A stretch of 7,697 nt of DNA, from positions 1-7,697 of the forward strand of contig JALEIO010000049.1 in assembly GCA_022769845.1 (NCBI GenBank), read 5' to 3'. The stretch comes from Oscillospiraceae bacterium (GTDB taxonomy: Bacteria; Bacillota; Clostridia; UMGS1810). How positions within the stretch are numbered: position 1 is the first letter of the stretch; each line of letters opens with the position of its first letter. A model generated the notes under the pieces. The model searched no databases, was not told where the DNA came from, and saw only the letters and a program-made list of their open reading frames with translations. The position numbers and the translations under genes were made by a program. Below are positions 7,069 to 7,697 of the stretch, in pieces.

Positions 7069-7155
7069 TCACTGTCTATTTTTTCTGGGAGGGCACAATA
7101 CGCAAATTATTGCCGCAAGAACAACAGACGAAAAACCTTTCATCTTTAAAAACAT
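7069..7155 (-). pseudogene. Signal-peptide start of a secreted or lipoprotein gene cut by the IS3-type element
   Basis: On the minus strand an ATG at 7155 (or 7143) follows a perfect AAGGAGG and begins MFLKMKGFSSVVLAAIICVL. This is a short basic N-terminus and a hydrophobic core, as in Firmicute signal peptides. At base 7095 the reading enters the IS inverted repeat, which supplies CPPRKNRQ and a stop at 7069-7071. Only about 20 native codons (7096-7155) remain. The other side of the element (below 6583) shows no continuation on the minus strand, so the rest was deleted or lies elsewhere. Sugar-binding lipoproteins often have such N-termini and often neighbour YesN-type regulators and glycosidases. 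The identity is nevertheless unknown. Confidence 0.6.
7072..7095 (-). repeat. Right terminal inverted repeat of IS3-type element
   Basis: CTGTCTA at 7072-7078 and TGGGAGGGCA at 7086-7095 are the counterparts of TAGACAG and T(A/G)CCC..TCCCA at the left end. It ends with CA as IS3-family elements usually do. The minus-strand reading of the interrupted secreted-protein gene runs directly into it. Confidence 0.7.
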
Positions 7156-7164
7156 ATACAGTTT

Positions 7165-7171
7165 CCTCCTT
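7165..7171 (-). promoter_or_regulatory. Strong Shine-Dalgarno of the interrupted secreted-protein gene
   Basis: AAGGAGG on the minus strand lies nine bases before the ATG at 7155. A full-strength site with no intact gene behind it is what shows that a gene once started here. Confidence 0.75.
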
Positions 7172-7191
7172 AAGGCTTTTTTATATAAGTA

Positions 7192-7200
7192 ATTATAACA
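7192..7200 (-). promoter_or_regulatory. Extended -10 promoter element facing the interrupted gene
   Basis: The minus strand reads TGTTATAAT, an extended -10 (TGnTATAAT), about 20 bases before the Shine-Dalgarno. No good -35 hexamer stands 17 bases upstream, where the sequence is an A/T run, so activity would rest on the extended -10 or on an activator. Confidence 0.6.
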
Positions 7201-7231
7201 GAAAACCATTTTTAAAAAATGTCCTGTTTTC
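7201..7231. promoter_or_regulatory. Nested dyad in the -35 region, possible operator
   Basis: CATTTTTAAAAAATG (7207-7221) is a palindrome with one central base. It is flanked by GAAAAC (7201-7206) and its complement GTTTTC (7226-7231), almost centred on the same point. It covers the -35 region of the promoter for the interrupted gene. A regulator site is plausible, but the AT richness makes chance dyads common. From here to 7391 the sequence is AT-rich and shows no further gene or site I can support. Confidence 0.35.
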
Positions 7232-7391
7232 GTTTTTTTGTCCTTTATCAGCAAAAATCTTAATACTGATATTCTGTAAAGCGTAAATATAAAATTCTGT
7301 ATAAAATGCGCAGCCCAAAATCGCACTGTTAATGTTTCTCGGTTAAACCTCTCTTTAATTTCAAAATGCCGGATTATTAAAATTATTAATC

Positions 7392-7697
7392 TTATCTAAA
7401 GTTTATAAGATAGTCGTCCATTCTTTTATTAAGGTCATCTCTGCCGTCCCAAGGAAGCACCTCGGGCAAACCGGATAATTCTCTTGCAAGCCCATCCTTT
7501 AATGAGATAAAATCAGTTTGCTTATATCCTGTTACAGCAAGAATTTTACTGTTGTCAATTCTTCTGTTTAACATTCTGTCATATAAAAGCTGATATTCAA
7601 AACATTTTTTTCCCGGAAGGTCAGCACCGGTAATTTTCAAATAATCCTTCTTCGGAACCGTAATATATTTCATACCCTTAAGCTCTCGGTAATATTC
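7392..7697 (-). CDS. Probable NAD-dependent epimerase/dehydratase (SDR), C-terminal part
   Basis: The minus-strand frame is open from the right edge of the window to a stop at 7392-7394. It gives the last 101 residues of a protein whose start lies beyond 7697. The Met codon at 7671-7673 is internal, because the frame continues upstream as EYYRELKG and no ribosome site precedes it. The segment RRIDNSKILAVTGYKQTDFI, then SLKDGLARELSGLP, resembles the substrate-domain end of extended SDR sugar epimerases/dehydratases, where a DNSK(I/L) motif and a 'G-hydrophobic-x-x-G(I/L)' helix are typical. The Rossmann domain with its GxxGxxG motif would be outside the window. Assignment rests on this tail only; it could be another NAD(P)-binding sugar enzyme. 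It runs in the same direction as the interrupted secreted-protein gene downstream of it. Confidence 0.55.
   Translation of the reverse strand, partial: EYYRELKGMKYITVPKKDYLKITGADLPGKKCFEYQLLYDRMLNRRIDNSKILAVTGYKQTDFISLKDGLARELSGLPEVLPWDGRDDLNKRMDDYLINFR

Larger units (their letters stand above)
6583..7095 (+). mobile_element. Internally deleted IS3-family element (about 513 bp, MITE-like)
   Basis: The element is bounded by imperfect inverted repeats. The left end is 6583-6609; the right end, 7072-7095, reads TGCCCTCCCAGAAAAAATAG then ACAG on the minus strand. Inside, in order, are a promoter, an orfA with its DNA-binding helices deleted, the overlapping start of orfB in the -1 frame, and then the 3' end. 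Full IS3-family elements are usually about 1.2-1.5 kb, so more than half is gone, mostly the DDE catalytic domain of orfB. A short stretch near 7013-7040, read in another frame, gives HFYENERI. This resembles the YYNNERI-type tail of IS3 integrases and may be the 3' remnant. No target-site duplication is evident. The copy cannot transpose by itself but might be moved in trans. Confidence 0.8.

Noticed and set aside
7201..7239. Rho-independent terminator on the plus strand (GAAAAC...GTTTTC followed by T7)
   Set aside because: The stem is only six AT-rich pairs with a 19-base loop, so a stable terminator is unlikely.
7156..7326. Upstream extension of the minus-strand frame to an 85-residue protein starting at 7326
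   Set aside because: The upstream part is AT-rich, covers the promoter and Shine-Dalgarno, and has no ribosome site of its own. The start at 7155 (or 7143) explains the region better.

Overview
The window looks like an accessory carbohydrate-use locus from a low-GC Firmicute, most likely an uncultured gut or rumen Clostridia member. The reasons are the AT-rich codons, strong AGGAGG-type ribosome sites, the membrane-anchored YesN-type AraC regulator, close packing of glycosidase genes, and IS256- and IS3-family debris on both sides. This placement is inference; no rRNA or marker gene is present.

Layout: (1) 1-356, minus strand, is the C-terminal part of an IS256-family transposase running off the left edge. 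Its homology stops abruptly at about 356. (2) About 357-440 is a junction that neither neighbour explains well. (3) 401-1801, plus, is an AraC/YesN-type regulator that lost its first membrane helix and extracellular sensor; one membrane helix, the linker domain and the HTH remain. (4) A 17-bp-period tandem repeat (1799-1829) lies between the regulator and the next gene. (5) 1846-6463, plus, is a tight operon: a GH31 glycosidase with a shortened C-terminus, a class I mannose-6-phosphate isomerase (manA), and a GH-A clan (GH5-like) glycosidase with a GH42-type C-terminal half. It ends at a GC-rich hairpin (6483-6507). (6) 6583-7095 is an IS3-family element shrunk to about 513 bp by internal deletions. 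It keeps both inverted ends, a near-consensus promoter, a shortened orfA and the start of orfB. (7) Its right end sits inside the signal-peptide codons of a minus-strand secreted-protein gene, of which only the promoter, ribosome site and about 20 codons survive. (8) 7392-7697, minus, is the C-terminal part of a probable NAD-dependent sugar epimerase/dehydratase, running off the right edge.

Working model (inference): the AraC-type protein regulated the operon. The two glycosidases release sugars from an oligosaccharide, at least one of them mannose-containing, and ManA moves mannose-6-phosphate to fructose-6-phosphate. No transporter or sugar kinase is in view; the lost secreted-protein gene may have been a sugar-binding lipoprotein. 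Both flanks are damaged by insertion sequences, so the operon may now be deregulated. I found no sign of a CRISPR array, tRNA, rRNA, phage gene or defence system.
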